Assembly: GCA_050184115.1 (NCBI GenBank)
Contig: JBFXAQ010000009.1
Span: 1-64,000, forward strand
Direction of reading: 5' to 3'
DNA: 64,000 nucleotides
DNA from: JACKNG01 sp050184115
Lineage (GTDB): Bacteria; Pseudomonadota; Gammaproteobacteria; Ga0077536
This document shows, in pieces, positions 24,491 to 32,924 of the stretch (positions are counted from its first letter, which is position 1; each line of letters opens with the position of its first letter). The position numbers and the translations under genes were made by a program. The notes beneath the pieces were generated by a model. The model made no database searches and was not told the DNA's origin. It worked only from the letters and a program-made list of their open reading frames with translations.

Positions 24491-26371
24491 GTGAAAGGAG
24501 TACGCGACAACGGCGCCACCGCGCGACGGCAGCGCTTCGAGCGCCTCGTCGAGGAAGCCGAACGAGACATCGCCACGGCCCCGCGGGCCTACAAGGTCCG
24601 GCTCGCGCTGCTCGCGGCGCTCGGGTACCTGGTGGTGTTCGGCCTCTTGTTCACGCTCGTCGCCCTGGTCGCCGGCAGCGTGTGGGCGGCCTTCAGCAGC
24701 ACGGTGTTCCTGCTCCTGCTGATCAAGAACAAGCTCGTCATCATCCTCGGCGTCCTCGTCTACACCCTGGTTCGCGCGCTGTGGGTGCGCTTCGAGGCGC
24801 CGGCCGGTCAGCGCCTCGAGCGGCGGCGCTTTCCGGCCCTGCATGCCGAGGTCGACGGGCTCGCCCATGCGCTCGGCACACCGCGCATCCATCGCGTCCT
24901 GCTCAGCGCGGACTTCAATGCCGCCGTCGCGCAGACCCCGCGGCTCGGCATTTTCGGCTGGCCGCGCAACACTCTGATCCTGGGCCTGCCGCTGCTGCTG
25001 GCGCTGTCGCCCGACCAGGCGCGCGCGGTGCTCGCGCACGAGTTCGGTCACCTGTCCGGCCGCCATTGCCGCTTCAATGCCTGGATCTACCGCGTGCGTG
25101 TCACCTGGAGCCGGGTCATGGACGCCTTCGACCACAGCAGCGGCTTCGGTTCCGGCTTCCTGCGCCGTTTCTTCGACTGGTATGCCCCGTACTTCAATGC
25201 GAAGAGCTTCGCCCTCGCCCGCGCCAACGAGTACGAGGCCGATGCCATCGCCGCGCGGCTGGTCTCACCGGCCGCAACCGCAGCCGCCCTGCTCCGCACG
25301 GCCGTGCTTGCGCCGCTGACGCAGGCGGCCTACTGGAACCCGCTGGTGGCCCGCGCCGAGCGCGAAGCCGAACCGGAGACGGCGCCGTTCAGCGGCCTCG
25401 CGCGCTTCCTCGCCGCGCCGTCGCTCGACGAAGAACGGCTGGGTCGTGAACTCGCCGCCGCCCGCCGCGTCGAGACCGGCCACGGCGACACGCATCCGGC
25501 GCTCACCGATCGACTCGCCGCACTCGGCCACGCGCCGCCACCGTGGCAGACACCGGCGGGTTCGGCCGCCGCGGCCTGGCTGGGCGAGGCCTGCGTCGAA
25601 GTCATCGCCGCCTTCGACCGCGACTGGTACGAGCAGAACGCGGACGCCTGGCGTCAGCGCTACGGCGAAGCCGCCCAGGCGCGCGCGACCCTGGCAGCCC
25701 TCGAAGCACGCACGCCCGAGGATCTCGACGACGGCGAGCTGTGGCAACGCGCCGCCCTGACCGAGCATTTCGAACCGGGGTGCGATCCGCTGCCGCTTTA
25801 CCGCGACTACCAGTCGCGCTGCCCGGACGATCCCGACGTCGATTTCGCCATCGGCCGCGTGCTGCTCGCGCGTGGCGACGAGGGCGGGCTCGCCGCGCTC
25901 GAACGCGCCGCGGCGAAGCTCGAACTCGTCCAGCCGGCGTGCGAACTCGCCTGGGATTTCCTCGTCGCGGCGGAACGCCGGGCGGACGCCGCGGCCTGGC
26001 GCGAACGCGCCGAGCGGCACGCCGATCTCGTCGCAGCCGCGAGCCGCGAACGGCAGGGCGTGACGGCCGGTGATCTGCTGCAGGCGCCGGGCCTCAGCGA
26101 CGAGGCGCGCGACTTCCTGCGCGAACGGCTCGCCGCGCTCGACGGCCTCAAGCACGCTTGGCTGTGCGAGAAGGTCGTCGCCCACCTGCCTGAACGTCCG
26201 GTCTACGTGCTCGCTTTCCAGGCCCGCGGCTGGCGCAAGCGCGCGCAAGCCTGGTACGCACGCATCGACGCGGCAGTCGACTGGCCGCCGGACACGTTCT
26301 TCGTCATGAAGGGGACCAACGCCGACCAGCTCGCACGGCGGGTGGCCAAGGTCGGCGTGCAGATCTTCTGA
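24491..26371 (+). CDS. M48-family membrane metallopeptidase
   Basis: The 626-residue product has two hydrophobic helices at about residues 36-60 and 62-90, then the HEFGH zinc motif at 183-187 and the downstream Glu ligand in 'ARANEYEADAIAARL'. This is the M48 (HtpX/Ste24-like) layout with the catalytic domain in the cytosol; relatives take part in membrane-protein quality control. The long C-terminal part (about 330-626) is helical and TPR-like ('LYRDYQSRCPDDPDVDFAIGRVLLARGDEGGLAALERAA'), an extension found in a subset of M48 proteins. The GTG start follows a GAGGAGGAC ribosome site. The much longer open frame upstream is antisense noise. Confidence 0.85.
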   Translation: MKGVRDNGATARRQRFERLVEEAERDIATAPRAYKVRLALLAALGYLVVFGLLFTLVALVAGSVWAAFSSTVFLLLLIKNKLVIILGVLVYTLVRALWVRFEAPAGQRLERRRFPALHAEVDGLAHALGTPRIHRVLLSADFNAAVAQTPRLGIFGWPRNTLILGLPLLLALSPDQARAVLAHEFGHLSGRHCRFNAWIYRVRVTWSRVMDAFDHSSGFGSGFLRRFFDWYAPYFNAKSFALARANEYEADAIAARLVSPAATAAALLRTAVLAPLTQAAYWNPLVARAEREAEPETAPFSGLARFLAAPSLDEERLGRELAAARRVETGHGDTHPALTDRLAALGHAPPPWQTPAGSAAAAWLGEACVEVIAAFDRDWYEQNADAWRQRYGEAAQARATLAALEARTPEDLDDGELWQRAALTEHFEPGCDPLPLYRDYQSRCPDDPDVDFAIGRVLLARGDEGGLAALERAAAKLELVQPACELAWDFLVAAERRADAAAWRERAERHADLVAAASRERQGVTAGDLLQAPGLSDEARDFLRERLAALDGLKHAWLCEKVVAHLPERPVYVLAFQARGWRKRAQAWYARIDAAVDWPPDTFFVMKGTNADQLARRVAKVGVQIF

Positions 26372-26386
26372 TCACCCGACCAGAAA

Positions 26387-26494
26387 TCGGTGACAGTCAC
26401 TGGATATTCGTAACTGGATATTCGCGCTGCAGGCATTGGCCTACACGGTTGCTGTCACCAAATTCTTCGCTGCCTATCCAGTGACTGTCACCGA
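26387..26494. repeat. Inverted-repeat element with 20-base perfect arms
   Basis: TCGGTGACAGTCACTGGATA at 26387-26406 is repeated as its exact reverse complement at 26475-26494, with a 68-base middle that includes another TGGATATTCG and a GCTGTCACCAAATT half-site. Each arm contains the near-palindrome GGTGACAGTCAC. It looks like a small REP/BIME or MITE-type element. It starts 16 bases after the M48 peptidase stop and ends 9 bases before the duplicated PucR gene end. Confidence 0.8.
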
Positions 26495-26502
26495 ATACCG
26501 GC

Positions 26503-26708
26503 CTGGCGGCCGTGGCCCGCTGCTCGACACCCTGGCCGCGCCGAGCGACCACGATTTCGCCCTGACGCCGACGGCGCAGGCACCGGGCGTGCGTCTCAAC
26601 ACCGTGAAATACCGCAACGCGCGGTTGCGCGAGCTGCTCGGCGGCGATCCCGCGCGCGGTGAGCTGCGCAAACAGGTGGCACTGGCGCTCACGATCCGGC
26701 GACTGGAC
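26503..26708 (+). pseudogene. Truncated copy of the 3' end of the PucR/CdaR-type regulator gene
   Basis: The translation GRGPLLDTLAAPSDHDFAL, then TPTAQAPGVRLNTVKYR and RELLGGDPARGELR matches the helix-turn-helix end of the intact regulator at 22554-24332 over about 68 residues, and the DNA is also very similar. Differences include several substitutions in the recognition-helix region (HLNTVKYRLNQ becomes RLNTVKYRNAR), and the original stop is lost, so the frame runs on to 26774. There is no start codon or N-terminal sensor. It is best read as a non-functional duplicate; the frame could in principle give a short HTH peptide from an upstream ATG at 26436 inside the inverted-repeat element. The bases from 26709 to 26924 show no other gene. 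Confidence 0.8.
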
Positions 26709-26924
26709 TCAATGAGGCGTTGCGACGGCGTGGGCGCTTCCGCATACCCGGCCCGACCGAGCTTGGCGCGATAGCGTCACAGGCTGCCTGTCGCCATGAG
26801 CCCGCAGCCGCCGCGACGAAGTTGGCCGGCACGCCGGCCACGCCAGTCACGCCATGGCGACGATTTGAACTCGCGTGGGCGATCGGCGCTAGACTCGCGC
26901 CTTCATCATCCGGCATGCCAGTTC

Positions 26925-27680
26925 ATGGACTCCGCGGACGAACGAACGTGGGCTTCCGTCAACCGACGTTACCGAGCTGCCGTGCAGGCCCATCGTCGCG
27001 GCGAGATGGACGCTGCGCGCGACGGCTATCTGGTCGTGGCGGAGCAGGGTCGGCGCGGGCAGGCGAATCGCGCCAGGCGTCAACTTCGACGCTTGCAACA
27101 AGGACTGGGACCGCGCGGCGGACATCTTGGCTACCTCGCGTTAGCAGCGTGCGCGCTGCTGTCCGTCGTGCAGTTCTGCGTGCCGCCCGCGGTCGCGTAC
27201 GACCTGCGCCCCGTGCCCGTCGTGTTGCTGTTGACGATGCTCGTAGGGGCGGTCTGGGCGCTGTTCCAGCAGGGCGTCTGGAACAAGCTCGCGGGCATCG
27301 CCGCCCTCGCCGCGTTCTTTTTCGGTTACGCAGACCTCGACGCTCATGGTGAACTCGTTGCGCGTGCCCGGGTCACTGCAGGCCTGTCGCTCGCCTCGAC
27401 GGCCAAGGCGGATATCGCTGCTTATCGTGCACGCCACGGCCAATTTCCCGTCGCGGGGGACAATGCTGGGATCGCCGCGTCCGTCGCCCTCAGAAGCGAC
27501 GAGGTGCGTGCGCTGTCGCGAGGGTCGAGCGGCGCCGTGACCGTGGTGTTCAGCGGTCAATGGATCGACGGCCAGTCCATCGTGCTCACACCAACCGCTG
27601 AAGGGGATCGCATCATCTGGGATTGTCGTGGCGGTACATTGCACGAGGTTTACCGCCCGTCGGCGTGCCGTGCCCGCTGA
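26925..27680 (+). CDS. Multi-pass membrane protein with C-terminal type IV pilin domain
   Basis: The 251-residue product begins with a short helical repeat ('HRRGEMDAARDGYLVVAEQGRRGQANRAR'), followed by three hydrophobic segments (about residues 72-92, 98-116 and 120-135), and ends in a pilin-like globular domain: 'ARVTAGLSLASTAKADIAAYRARHGQFP', 'GQSIVLTPTAEGDRIIWDC' and 'YRPSACR'. The last block, with its two cysteines, is what closes the disulfide loop of type IVa pilins (PilA, PF00114). No prepilin peptidase site is present; instead a membrane helix of the multi-pass part leads into the domain. MDSADERTW is chosen as the start because upstream in-frame sequence is Arg/Pro noise. It may dock onto pilus machinery, but that is inference. 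Confidence 0.65.
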   Translation: MDSADERTWASVNRRYRAAVQAHRRGEMDAARDGYLVVAEQGRRGQANRARRQLRRLQQGLGPRGGHLGYLALAACALLSVVQFCVPPAVAYDLRPVPVVLLLTMLVGAVWALFQQGVWNKLAGIAALAAFFFGYADLDAHGELVARARVTAGLSLASTAKADIAAYRARHGQFPVAGDNAGIAASVALRSDEVRALSRGSSGAVTVVFSGQWIDGQSIVLTPTAEGDRIIWDCRGGTLHEVYRPSACRAR

Positions 27681-27795
27681 GCGACGGTGAGCATCCGGAT
27701 CGCGGCGCCTGCCGTGATGCGGTACCCACTCTCGCCGCATTGCGGCAGGCGACAGCGACTACCTTCGCCGCAACCACCGCACGCTCGCACCAGGG

Positions 27796-28446
27796 TCAAT
27801 CCGCACCACGGTGACTGTCCAGGTAGTCGTCCAGGCCCAAGTCCTGGTACCAGTCGTTCGTGTAAGCCGCCGTACCCCACAACCGACGCTCGCCACGAAA
27901 CGCCTGCTCCTTCAGCGCGACGATTCCTTTATCACCGGGGTATCGGGGGGCACCCGCAACGTAGGCGTCCAACGCCGGGCACGGTCCCATTTCGTAGAGG
28001 ACCGGAATCACTTGCTTGCCGCTGCCTTTCAACCACGCGTTGACCCGAAACACGTGCACGTAAACCGGGATCTGCAGGCGCTCGTCGACGCTCGGGTCCG
28101 GCGCCAGGAGGAATTGCCGGACCAGCACGACTTCTGCAACGTGGGACGCCTTGTCCAGTGCCAGTCTGGCCTTGCGGGCGGATTGCTCGACATCGGCACG
28201 CCCATAATTGCCGGGCACGACGCTGCATGACCATGCCGATTGGCCACCCGAGAGAATGAGACCGGCACATAGCAGGAAGTGCGCGCCGCGATGTCGCACC
28301 AGCGGCACTCGTACGCATCGGCTCACTACCGTTATCGAGGCGGGGCAAGCATGGCGGCCGCCACGAAACCCGGGATGAACAAAACGCGCTCCTGCAGCGA
28401 ACAGCCTGCGCACGAGATCCACCCAGCCAGCTTCGTCGCGGGACAT
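27796..28446 (-). CDS. Exported hypothetical protein
   Basis: The frame encodes up to 216 residues. The conserved-looking part is a signal peptide ('RHRGAHFLLCAGLILSGGQSAWS', then Cys) followed by a soluble domain with 'VVLVRQFLLAPD', 'QIPVYVHVFRVNAWLKGSG' and 'YEMGPCPALDAYVAG'. This pattern, an NTR/TIMP-like strand order after a CSVVP start, recalls small secreted proteins in which the first Cys opens the mature chain. A GTG at 28326 would place the signal peptide at the N-terminus and is the more natural start than the ATG at 28446; neither has a good ribosome site. No function can be assigned. Confidence 0.5.
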   Translation of the reverse strand: MSRDEAGWVDLVRRLFAAGARFVHPGFRGGRHACPASITVVSRCVRVPLVRHRGAHFLLCAGLILSGGQSAWSCSVVPGNYGRADVEQSARKARLALDKASHVAEVVLVRQFLLAPDPSVDERLQIPVYVHVFRVNAWLKGSGKQVIPVLYEMGPCPALDAYVAGAPRYPGDKGIVALKEQAFRGERRLWGTAAYTNDWYQDLGLDDYLDSHRGAD

Positions 28447-28547
28447 TGGTCAATCGTTGGTCGCGAAATCTCTTCGTCGATTGTAGATACCCACCGAGTA
28501 GGCGTTCCAGCCGACGGTGCGCGGTCCGTCAGCGCACCAAAGCGTGC

Positions 28548-29231
28548 TTACAGTGCCCCCGGCAGGGCGAACACAAAACCGATCAGCCCGCCGAACACCC
28601 CGCCCCACACCACCAGCCAGCCGAGGTGCTTGCGGATCATTTCCTCGACGATGTCCTTGACCTTCTCCGGGGTGAGCTCGGCGAGGCGCTTGTCGATGAT
28701 GGACTCGACCTGGGCGATGAGACCCGCCGTGACGTCGCCACCCGTACCGTCGCCGCCACCGGCGGCGAGTTCGGCGACCACGCCCTTGAGCTTCTCCGTC
28801 ACGGGTTCCTTGAGGGGTTCGAGTGCCTTGCGCCCACCGACCATGTTGAGCATCGGCCCCATGGACGATTCGCCGATGGCATCGAGCAGGTGCTCGAACA
28901 CGCGGTCGAAATCGATGCGTCCGGTAATGCCTTCGGCCGAATCGAGTCCGTTCTGGTTGAAAAAGCGCTCGATGTGCTCGCGGGTGAAGAATTCCTGCAC
29001 GATGAGCTGCTTGATGCCGGCCTTGAACTCCTCGAAGCGGGTCGGGATGACGCCCGAACCGTAGAGTCCCGGCACCTTCTCGAACAGCATGTGCACGGCG
29101 AGCCAGTTGGTGATGCCGCCGGACAGGGCGAACAGCCCGGTCATGAAGACGAGGTCGCGATACACCGGCAGGAAGTAACCGACGACGGTGAGCGCGAGCG
29201 CGAGGAGATTGGTGGCGGCCGACTTGTTCAT
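28548..29231 (-). CDS. DUF445-family membrane protein
   Basis: The 227-residue product has the DUF445 layout: two N-terminal membrane helices with 'SGGITNWLAVHMLFEKVPGLYGSGVIPTRFEEFK', a long amphipathic helical region ('LTPEKVKDIVEEMIRKHLGWLVVWGGV') and a final hydrophobic segment. The NWLAV-HMLF block is diagnostic. Members are inner-membrane proteins of unknown function found widely in Proteobacteria. A GTGACAGT-type repeat lies just upstream of the ATG, where a normal Shine-Dalgarno is missing, so expression may be low or the repeat may have displaced the original leader. Confidence 0.85.
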   Translation of the reverse strand: MNKSAATNLLALALTVVGYFLPVYRDLVFMTGLFALSGGITNWLAVHMLFEKVPGLYGSGVIPTRFEEFKAGIKQLIVQEFFTREHIERFFNQNGLDSAEGITGRIDFDRVFEHLLDAIGESSMGPMLNMVGGRKALEPLKEPVTEKLKGVVAELAAGGGDGTGGDVTAGLIAQVESIIDKRLAELTPEKVKDIVEEMIRKHLGWLVVWGGVFGGLIGFVFALPGAL

Positions 29232-29244
29232 GCGATTCCCGGTT

Positions 29245-29276
29245 ACTGTCACCCGATTCGACTGTCCCCCGATTCG
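29245..29276. repeat. Tandem 16-base repeat related to the GGTGACAGTCACC family
   Basis: ACTGTCACCCGATTCG is followed directly by ACTGTCCCCCGATTCG, a tandem direct repeat with one mismatch. The ACTGTCACC core is shared with the inverted-repeat element near 26.4 kb. It sits 14 bases upstream of the DUF445 start codon. Confidence 0.7.
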
Positions 29277-29338
29277 GAAACGAAGCCTGGGGAGGACGTC
29301 GCCACCACGCCGCGCGCGCGGTAGCGACGCGGTGTCGC

Positions 29339-30271
29339 TCAGGCCAGCGCGGCCCTGAGCCGCTCTGACATGAACGCCATGCCCTCGCGCCCCGCTTCGA
29401 GCACGCCGGGGAAAGTGGCGAAGCCGTGGATGGTGCCGTCGAAACACTTGTACTCGGTCTTCACGCCGGCGGCGGCGAGCTTGTCAGCGTAAGCCTTGCC
29501 CTCGTCGCGCAGCGGGTCGTGGCCGGCGGTGACGACCAGCGCCGGGGCGAGGCCGGCGACATCGGCCGCGGCCAGAGGCGAACCTTTGGGATCGAGCAGG
29601 CCGGCCGGATCGTCGGTGAGATGACCGCCGAACCAGGCCATGTCCTCGTTCGACAGCAGGTACTCGCCGGTGCCGAACTTCACGCGCGACTCGTAGGCGG
29701 TGTCGGAGAAATCCGTCGCCGGGTAGATGAGCAGCTGGAAGGCGACCTGGCCCTTCAACTGCTGCGCGACCACCGCGGCCATGTTGCCGCCGGCGCTGTC
29801 GCCGGTGACGGCGAGACGCTTCGGGTCGGCGCCGAGGCTCGCGGCATTGGCGAGCACCCACTCGGTGGCGGCGATGCAGTCGTCGTGGCCGGCCGGGAAC
29901 TTGTGCTCGGGCGCGAGGCGGTAGTCGACGGCGACGACGACGACGTCGGCGTGGTTGGCGAAGAAGCGGCACATGCCGTCGTGGCTGTCGAGATCGCCGA
30001 TCACCCAGCCGCCGCCGTGGAACAGCACCAGCACCGGCAGCGCGGCGTCCGCGGCATCGCGCGGGGTGTAGATGCGGATGGGGATCTCGCCGTTGGGGCC
30101 GGGAATGCTGCGATCCTCGGACTTGTGGATGTCTTCCTTCTCGCCGCCGACCATCTGCACGAGCTGGCCGAACATCGCGCGCGCGGTGGCGACATCGAGC
30201 TGGTGGAAGGCAGGCCCGTTCTGGGCGGCGAGGTTCTGCATCATGGCAGCGGTCGTGGCGTCGAGCGACAT
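29339..30271 (-). CDS. Alpha/beta-hydrolase, hormone-sensitive-lipase (HSL) family esterase
   Basis: The 310-residue cytosolic product has the HSL motifs: oxyanion-hole HGGGW at residues 85-89, nucleophile elbow GDSAGGN with Ser159, the Asp of 'AGHDPLRDEG' and the catalytic His in 'FDGTIHGFATFPG'. Such carboxylesterases hydrolyse short- to medium-chain acyl esters. It probably forms its own transcript; the gene before it on this strand is more than 800 bases away and the DUF445 gene follows after about 107 bases. Confidence 0.9.
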   Translation of the reverse strand: MSLDATTAAMMQNLAAQNGPAFHQLDVATARAMFGQLVQMVGGEKEDIHKSEDRSIPGPNGEIPIRIYTPRDAADAALPVLVLFHGGGWVIGDLDSHDGMCRFFANHADVVVVAVDYRLAPEHKFPAGHDDCIAATEWVLANAASLGADPKRLAVTGDSAGGNMAAVVAQQLKGQVAFQLLIYPATDFSDTAYESRVKFGTGEYLLSNEDMAWFGGHLTDDPAGLLDPKGSPLAAADVAGLAPALVVTAGHDPLRDEGKAYADKLAAAGVKTEYKCFDGTIHGFATFPGVLEAGREGMAFMSERLRAALA

Positions 30272-31121
30272 CGGGGTCCTCCGGTCTGTGTCTGGCGAAT
30301 CGTGGACGGGCGCACCCTCTGGCCTCCCCAGGTGCGGCGCGCGGGATTATAAACGCCAGTTACACGGGCCGACTGCACAGGTCGCCGACGGTGCGGGCTG
30401 CTGGCCGACAGCGCTACGCAGACTACGGCGCCACTCGTCTTACGATCGTCGTCACGGGAATCCGGTCGTGGAGCACGAACACGCGTCGAACTTCGCACCG
30501 CCGGCGCCCCGGCCTCAACAACGACGCGTCGCAGCGTGTTCCTCGGCGGCGAACGCGGGGTGAAGGCCATGGTCGTCCAGGCCCAAGCCGCGCAGCCAGA
30601 AATCCCGGCGCCGCTGATCCCGCGTGACGCCCTCTCTCATCCGCTGCCGACGAGGCGCGTGAAGCTGCATGACCGACGCGTCCTCAACGCCGAGTTCGGC
30701 GACATCGAAGACCGTCCGCCATCGCTCCGCCCTTCCCGAGATCCCCGATCGCGAGATGGTGGGCGCAATCGAGCGCCTGCGAAGCCGCGCCGCCGCTACG
30801 CATCCGCGTGGGCCTCGGTTGGCTTCATCACTCGAAGACCAAGGTGGTGGAGCACCTCGCGCCCGCCCTTGTCGCCGCCGGCCGTGAAGTCGATGCAGTC
30901 GGGCACGGCGCAGGAAGCCAAGAGTGCGTGGTCCGACCATTCGGGAGCGGCGTGCCGCTCGGGACTCAGCGCCGGTTCGCGTGGGGACAGCCTGTCCCGG
31001 GGACGCCCGGGAATCTCCGCTGCAGGCCCCGATGCGAACCGCGCAGCGAACGTGCGCGGCCTGCATCGGCCGTGTCGCGCGGACGGCCTCTACGCATAGA
31101 GAGACCGCGCGCGAAACAACC
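30272..31121. other. 850-base region without a supported gene
   Basis: Several overlapping ORFs on both strands are open here, but none shows recognisable domains, signal peptides or convincing ribosome sites. A 16-base stretch (GTCGTCCAGGCCCAAG, near 30571) is also present near 27824 at the end of the exported-protein gene, and short frames such as 'FTAGGDKGGREVLHHLGLRVM' (minus, near 30830) look like broken coding remnants. I regard it as decayed genic sequence. Confidence 0.4.
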
Positions 31122-31727
31122 TCAGGCGCGGTCGTGTCGGAAACGCCGCGCGGCGGCGAATCCGACGATGCCGAGGCCGTACAGTGCCATGCTCACCGGT
31201 TCCGCGACCGCGGTTGATCCAACCGTGACCGCAAGGGTACCGCTGAACGGCGAGATCCCGGACAGCTGGTCGGGTGAGCCGAACCCGCCGACACCGCGCA
31301 CGATGATGTCGCCGGTAATCGCCGCGCCATTCCAGCTCAAGGGGTCGTCGAAAACCGAACCCGCGGCGAAATTGGTCAGGTCGATCAGCAAGTGCTCGTC
31401 CGGCGATTGGAAGCTCCGTGTGAGGTTCATCGCGGCGCCGCTGCCGGTGACCGTGAGCGGGTTCCAGGCGGTCGTCGTCGCATAGGTGCCGACGACGGTC
31501 GTGTAGCTGACGCTCGTAATGGCGTAGGACCCGAGCGCAGCATTGGCATCGTCGATGACGAGGTCGAGCGAGAACAACGAGCCGATCGGGGCTCCGACAC
31601 CACCGACGGTCGCACCCGAACTGTCGACCTGGCCGGTGAACGAAAGATTGATCGGCACGGCGCCCGCACTCATCGGCAACACGAGCGCGCCGATGACGGC
31701 GAGCAAGGCAAGGATTCTCGATTTCAT
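31122..31727 (-). CDS. PEP-CTERM sorting-domain protein
   Basis: The 201-residue precursor has a signal peptide (MKSRILALLAVIGALVLPMSAGA), a beta-rich Ser/Thr/Gly-rich body ('VDSSGATVGGVGAPIGSLFSLDLVIDD') and the C-terminal sorting signal 'VAEPVSMALYGLGIVGFAAARRFR': a PEP-like motif, a hydrophobic helix and an Arg cluster. Such proteins are processed by an exosortase and usually end up in the envelope or extracellular matrix of biofilm- or floc-forming bacteria. The longer in-frame ATG 45 bases upstream is rejected because it precedes the signal. No exosortase is in this window. Confidence 0.82.
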   Translation of the reverse strand: MKSRILALLAVIGALVLPMSAGAVPINLSFTGQVDSSGATVGGVGAPIGSLFSLDLVIDDANAALGSYAITSVSYTTVVGTYATTTAWNPLTVTGSGAAMNLTRSFQSPDEHLLIDLTNFAAGSVFDDPLSWNGAAITGDIIVRGVGGFGSPDQLSGISPFSGTLAVTVGSTAVAEPVSMALYGLGIVGFAAARRFRHDRA

Positions 31728-31815
31728 TGCAGCCACGTCCTCCAGTGAATCAGCGTTGCATCCTACCCTCACCAGACAGCCTCATTCCCCGCCGGGCAGG
31801 CCCGCACCTGCAATT

Positions 31816-31830
31816 GTAAAAATCTTTTAC
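31816..31830. promoter_or_regulatory. AT-rich palindrome, candidate operator
   Basis: GTAAAAATCTTTTAC is a palindrome with 6-base arms (GTAAAA / TTTTAC) in an otherwise GC-rich area, 89-103 bases upstream of the PEP-CTERM start. It could bind a repressor or belong to a promoter; there is no direct evidence which. Confidence 0.35.
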
Positions 31831-31874
31831 GATTCGCGCGGAAGCTCGGCTGTTCACGGCCGGCGACAGGTCAC

Positions 31875-32039
31875 GCAAGAACTCGGCATACCGGGAATGG
31901 CCCGTGTTTCCGCCGCCACGCCCGGGTGCATGGCTTCAAGGTGGCGGCCTGGCGCGAGTCCGGACGACCTATCCCGCACGGTGACGAAGCGCGTACCCTG
32001 ATCGCCGAGTTCGATCGGCTCATCGCGCAACGACCCTGA
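31875..32039 (+). pseudogene. Possible 3' remnant of a lost gene
   Basis: This frame reads 'HARVHGFKVAAWRESGRPIPHGDEARTLIAEFDRLIAQRP' before a TGA, with coding-like composition but no start codon nearby and no homologue I recognise. It ends 14 bases before the crotonase ATG, in the place where the preceding gene of an operon would end. It resembles the other truncated gene ends in the window, but here I see no parent gene. Confidence 0.3.
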
Positions 32040-32053
32040 CGGAGGACTCGAAC

Positions 32054-32851
32054 ATGGCGGTACGCGTGGAGAAGAACGGCCCGGTGACGACGGTCATCAA
32101 CAGCCGCCCCGAGGTGCGCAACGCGGTCAATCACCAGCAGGCCGAAGCGCTGGCCGCCGCCTTCCTCGACTTCGAGGCGGACGACGAGGCGCAGGTCGCG
32201 GTGTTCTGGGGCGAAGGCGGTGCGTTCTGCGGCGGCTGGGACCTGAAGGCGGCCAGCGAACTCGCCGGCCAGGACAATCCGCTCGCCGCGCTCGATTTCG
32301 GCGCCGACGGCACGGTACCGCGCGGGCCGATGGGACCGAGCAGGCTGCAGTTGAGCAAACCGGTGATCGCCGCCGTCGCCGGCCCGGCGGTGGCCGGCGG
32401 CTTCGAACTCGCGCTGTGGTGCGATCTCCGCGTGATGGAGGAGAGCGCGTACTTCGGCGTCTACTGCCGGCGCTGGGGCGTGCCGCTCATCGACGGTGGC
32501 ACGGTGCGCCTGCCGCGCCTGGTCGGACGCGGACGCGCACTCGATCTCATCCTCACCGGGCGCAAGCTGCCGGCCGACGAAGCGCTGCGGATCGGTGCCT
32601 GCGACCGCGTTGTGCCGGATGGCCAGGCACGTGTGGCAGCGGAAGCGCTGGCCGCCGAGATCGCCAGGTTTCCGCAAGGTTGTCTGCGCGCCGACCGCGC
32701 TTCGGTCTACGCCCAGGAGGGCATGTCGGAACTGGACGGCCTGCGCTCGGAGTGGGCCATCAGCGCGGCCATGGTCGCTGCCGAAGGTGTCGCCGGGGCG
32801 CGGCGCTTCGCCGACGGCAAGGGGCGGCACGGCAACTTCGACGAGATCTAG
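32054..32851 (+). CDS. Enoyl-CoA hydratase/isomerase (crotonase) family protein
   Basis: The 265-residue product has the crotonase fold: 'GEGGAFCGGWDLKAASE' (first oxyanion-hole strand), 'KPVIAAVAGPAVAGGFELALWCDLRVMEESAYFGV' (second, with the Gly-Gly-Phe turn) and 'GLPRLVGRGRALDLILTGRKLPADEAL'-like helices. Family members hydrate, isomerise or cleave acyl-CoA thioesters. The Glu pair used by true enoyl-CoA hydratases is not evident (Gly/Asp and Val/Ile in those spots), so the reaction may differ. The CGGAGGACTCGAAC ribosome site is good. Apparently monocistronic. Confidence 0.85.
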   Translation: MAVRVEKNGPVTTVINSRPEVRNAVNHQQAEALAAAFLDFEADDEAQVAVFWGEGGAFCGGWDLKAASELAGQDNPLAALDFGADGTVPRGPMGPSRLQLSKPVIAAVAGPAVAGGFELALWCDLRVMEESAYFGVYCRRWGVPLIDGGTVRLPRLVGRGRALDLILTGRKLPADEALRIGACDRVVPDGQARVAAEALAAEIARFPQGCLRADRASVYAQEGMSELDGLRSEWAISAAMVAAEGVAGARRFADGKGRHGNFDEI

Positions 32852-32924
32852 TGGCCGGGCGGGGTGCTTCGGCCGTCGGTACCGGCCGCTTGCACATCGA
32901 CCCGCAACGCGGCGGCTTCGACCC

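Larger units (their letters stand above)
31728..32053. other. Intergenic region between PEP-CTERM and crotonase genes
   Basis: This 326-base region separates divergent genes. It carries an AT-rich palindrome near 31816-31830 and, on the plus strand, an open frame without a start (about 31875-32039) that ends just before the crotonase ribosome site. Promoters for both directions are expected here. Confidence 0.4.

Noticed and set aside
30515..31066. Minus-strand ORF of 183 residues
   Set aside because: Arg-rich, no ribosome site, no family; overlaps other equally poor frames.
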